A stretch of 64,000 nt of DNA from Fidelibacterota bacterium MT.SAG.3 (lineage in GTDB: Bacteria > Fidelibacterota > SORT01), in contig SORT01000001.1 of the NCBI GenBank assembly GCA_004402895.1, forward strand, positions 39,621-103,620, given 5' to 3'. How positions within the stretch are numbered: the first letter of the stretch is position 1; every line of letters starts with the position of its first letter. Of the stretch, positions 62,512 to 64,000 are shown piece after piece. The notes under the pieces were generated by a model. The model was given only the letters and a program-made list of their open reading frames with translations, was not told where the DNA came from and searched no databases. The position numbers were made by a program, and so were the translations under genes.

Positions 62512-64000
62512 ATGAAAAAAGAAATAAGTAAGATCTATAACCCGAAGGGTGTGGAGAAACGTTGGTACGACTTCTGGATGGAAAACGGATTTTTCCACGC
62601 TGATCCGAAATCTTCCAAAAAATCCTTTACAATAGTGATTCCCCCGCCAAATGTTACGGCTGAACTGCATATAGGTCACGCTCTTAACAACACTATTCAG
62701 GATATTTTTATTCGATATAAAAAAATGAAAGGATATGAAACCCTGTGGATTCCCGGGATGGATCATGCGGGGATCGCCACACAGAATGTTGTTGAAAGAC
62801 AATTGGCAAAGGAAGGACTCGACAGACACGATCTCGGCAGAGAAAAATTTGTTGAACGAGTATGGGAGTGGAAAAAGGAGAAGGGCGGCAAGATCATTGA
62901 GCAGCTGAAAACATTGGGTTTTGCCTGTGATTGGGATAGAGAGGTGTTTACGATGGATGAACAGCTTTCTAAGGCGGTCACTGAAGTCTTTGTCTCCTTA
63001 CATGAACGCGGGCATATATACAGAGGAAAATACATAATCAATTGGTGCCCAAGGTGCGGGACTGCCCTTTCCGATGAGGAAGTGGAGCATAAAGAGCTCC
63101 AAGGACACTTATGGCATCTGAAATACCCGATTGAAGGAAGTTCGGAGTTCGTAACGGTCGCAACGACGCGCCCGGAAACTATGCTTGGGGATAGTGCGGT
63201 TGCGGTTAACCCTGAGGATGAGCGTTATAAAAACCTACACGGGAAGAGTGTAATATTACCCCTATTGAATAGAAAATTGAAAGTCATTCAAGATTCATTC
63301 GTTGATCCTGAATTCGGCACCGGTGTAGTGAAGGTAACTCCTGCACATGACCCTAACGATTTCGAAATGGGCGAAAGACACGGTCTTGAGAAAATCAATA
63401 TTCTGAACGAAGACGGAACGCTCAACGAAAATGCCGGTCAATATTCAGGTTTGGATCGCTTTGAAGCAAGAGAGCAAGTTCTGAAGGATCTCGAAGCAGA
63501 AGGATTATTAGTTAAAATTGAAGACCACGACCATAGCGTCGGCCACTGTTATAGGTGCAGTACAATAATAGAGCCGTATTTGTCCGAACAGTGGTTTGTG
63601 AAAATAGCGCCGTTGGCAGAGAAGGCGATCGATGCGGTAAAATCAGGTAAAATAAAGCTGCATCCGAAGAAATGGGTCAAGACCTATGATCATTGGATGG
63701 AGAATATCAGAGATTGGTGCATATCGAGACAGTTGTGGTGGGGACATCGGATTCCGGCATACCACTGTGAGGAGTGCGGAGAGATCATGGTGGCGAGGGA
63801 AGAACCTGAAAAATGCGTTAGCTGTTCCGGCGTGTTAAAGCAGGATCCGGATGTGCTCGATACGTGGTTCTCTTCATGGCTTTGGCCGTTTTCCACGTTG
63901 GGATGGCCGGGTAAAACAACTGAATTAGACTCTTTTTATCCGACCAACACTCTGGTTACGGGTAATGAAATATTGTTCTTCTGGGTAGCGCGCATGATAA
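62512..64000 (+). CDS. valS: Valyl-tRNA synthetase (5' part, runs off the window)
   Basis: The frame is open from ATG 62512 to the right edge (496 codons and one base). The N-terminus [17 protein letters not shown], then [23 protein letters not shown] (with the HIGH motif), [20 protein letters not shown] and the zinc-type [16 protein letters not shown] region identify ValRS rather than IleRS or Leu[19 protein letters not shown] is the editing domain and [16 protein letters not shown] the later catalytic-domain motif. It starts two bases after the cNMP-binding gene. The KMSKS motif and C-terminal domains lie beyond the window. Confidence 0.97.
   Translation, partial: MKKEISKIYNPKGVEKRWYDFWMENGFFHADPKSSKKSFTIVIPPPNVTAELHIGHALNNTIQDIFIRYKKMKGYETLWIPGMDHAGIATQNVVERQLAKEGLDRHDLGREKFVERVWEWKKEKGGKIIEQLKTLGFACDWDREVFTMDEQLSKAVTEVFVSLHERGHIYRGKYIINWCPRCGTALSDEEVEHKELQGHLWHLKYPIEGSSEFVTVATTRPETMLGDSAVAVNPEDERYKNLHGKSVILPLLNRKLKVIQDSFVDPEFGTGVVKVTPAHDPNDFEMGERHGLEKINILNEDGTLNENAGQYSGLDRFEAREQVLKDLEAEGLLVKIEDHDHSVGHCYRCSTIIEPYLSEQWFVKIAPLAEKAIDAVKSGKIKLHPKKWVKTYDHWMENIRDWCISRQLWWGHRIPAYHCEECGEIMVAREEPEKCVSCSGVLKQDPDVLDTWFSSWLWPFSTLGWPGKTTELDSFYPTNTLVTGNEILFFWVARMI

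Noticed and set aside
1..64000. CRISPR arrays, phage genes, transposases, integrases, rRNA and tRNA genes
   Set aside because: None was seen on reading both strands; the only repeats are short hairpin elements.

Overview
This window is a chromosomal stretch from an uncultured-type bacterium of moderate GC content. The mix of proteins points to the Fibrobacteres-Chlorobi-Bacteroidetes (FCB) superphylum, perhaps Marinimicrobia/Neomarinimicrobiota or Ignavibacteria-like: a PorV/PorQ-type outer-membrane protein, a complete Bat (BatA-E) operon, a SPOR lipoprotein, a DUF5683-like protein, a QEGLA-motif metallopeptidase, a long RpoZ, the PurS/PurQ arrangement, an Asp/Glu-tRNA amidotransferase subunit, and many lipoproteins. 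The phylum is inference; no rRNA or tRNA gene was found to anchor it. About one start codon in four appears to be TTG.

Layout. 1-184 is the tail of an MFS-like transporter. 479-7501 holds selA-selB-mutS and a PorV-like protein. 7502-8060 is a gene-free, repeat-rich stretch. 8061-11835 holds a dipeptidyl-peptidase III lipoprotein and, converging on a shared terminator, an RqcH/NFACT protein. 11998-17082 is a long informational operon: yicC, gmk, rpoZ, coaBC, family-4 uracil-DNA glycosylase, dnaB. It is followed by relA/spoT, an HU/IHF gene with its own promoter, ruvX, lnt and two unknown secreted proteins. 23092-24045 is an M29-like aminopeptidase on the minus strand. 24298-33876 is a housekeeping block: ecfT, truA, transaldolase, htrA, purB, purC, psd, pssA, purS, purQ, a DUF4321 protein, tatA, gatA.

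33890-34557 is an AT-rich HEPN-like gene enclosed by a short inverted repeat, which looks like an inserted cassette. 34777-40594 is the Bat operon (two von Willebrand A proteins, a TPR protein, BatD, BatE) plus a SPOR lipoprotein. 40771-43358 is a flippase-like membrane protein translationally coupled to a PHP phosphoesterase. 43355-46352 (minus) holds the QEGLA peptidase, a TPR lipoprotein, a DUF350 membrane protein and a small secreted protein. 46546-47103 is an NlpC/P60 lipoprotein. 47169-50424 (minus) is a deoxyribose-phosphate catabolic unit: deoC, an aldehyde dehydrogenase carrying a frameshift, and a second aldehyde dehydrogenase-like protein without the catalytic domain. 50731-58999 is an efflux operon with one adaptor and two RND pumps, the first greatly enlarged by two insertions. 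59363 onward holds rlmD, a K+ channel with an RCK domain, a stand-alone cyclic-nucleotide-binding protein, and the start of valS, which runs off the window.

Most of the window is ordinary core genome. The less ordinary parts are the inverted-repeat HEPN cassette, the enlarged RND pump, the split channel/cNMP-sensor pair, the paired aldehyde dehydrogenase subunits, and at least four copies of a GCGAGTCAGG/CCTGACCGC hairpin repeat. No phage, transposase, integrase or CRISPR array was seen. No single locus is clearly a new defence or biosynthetic system; the candidates are listed with that caution.
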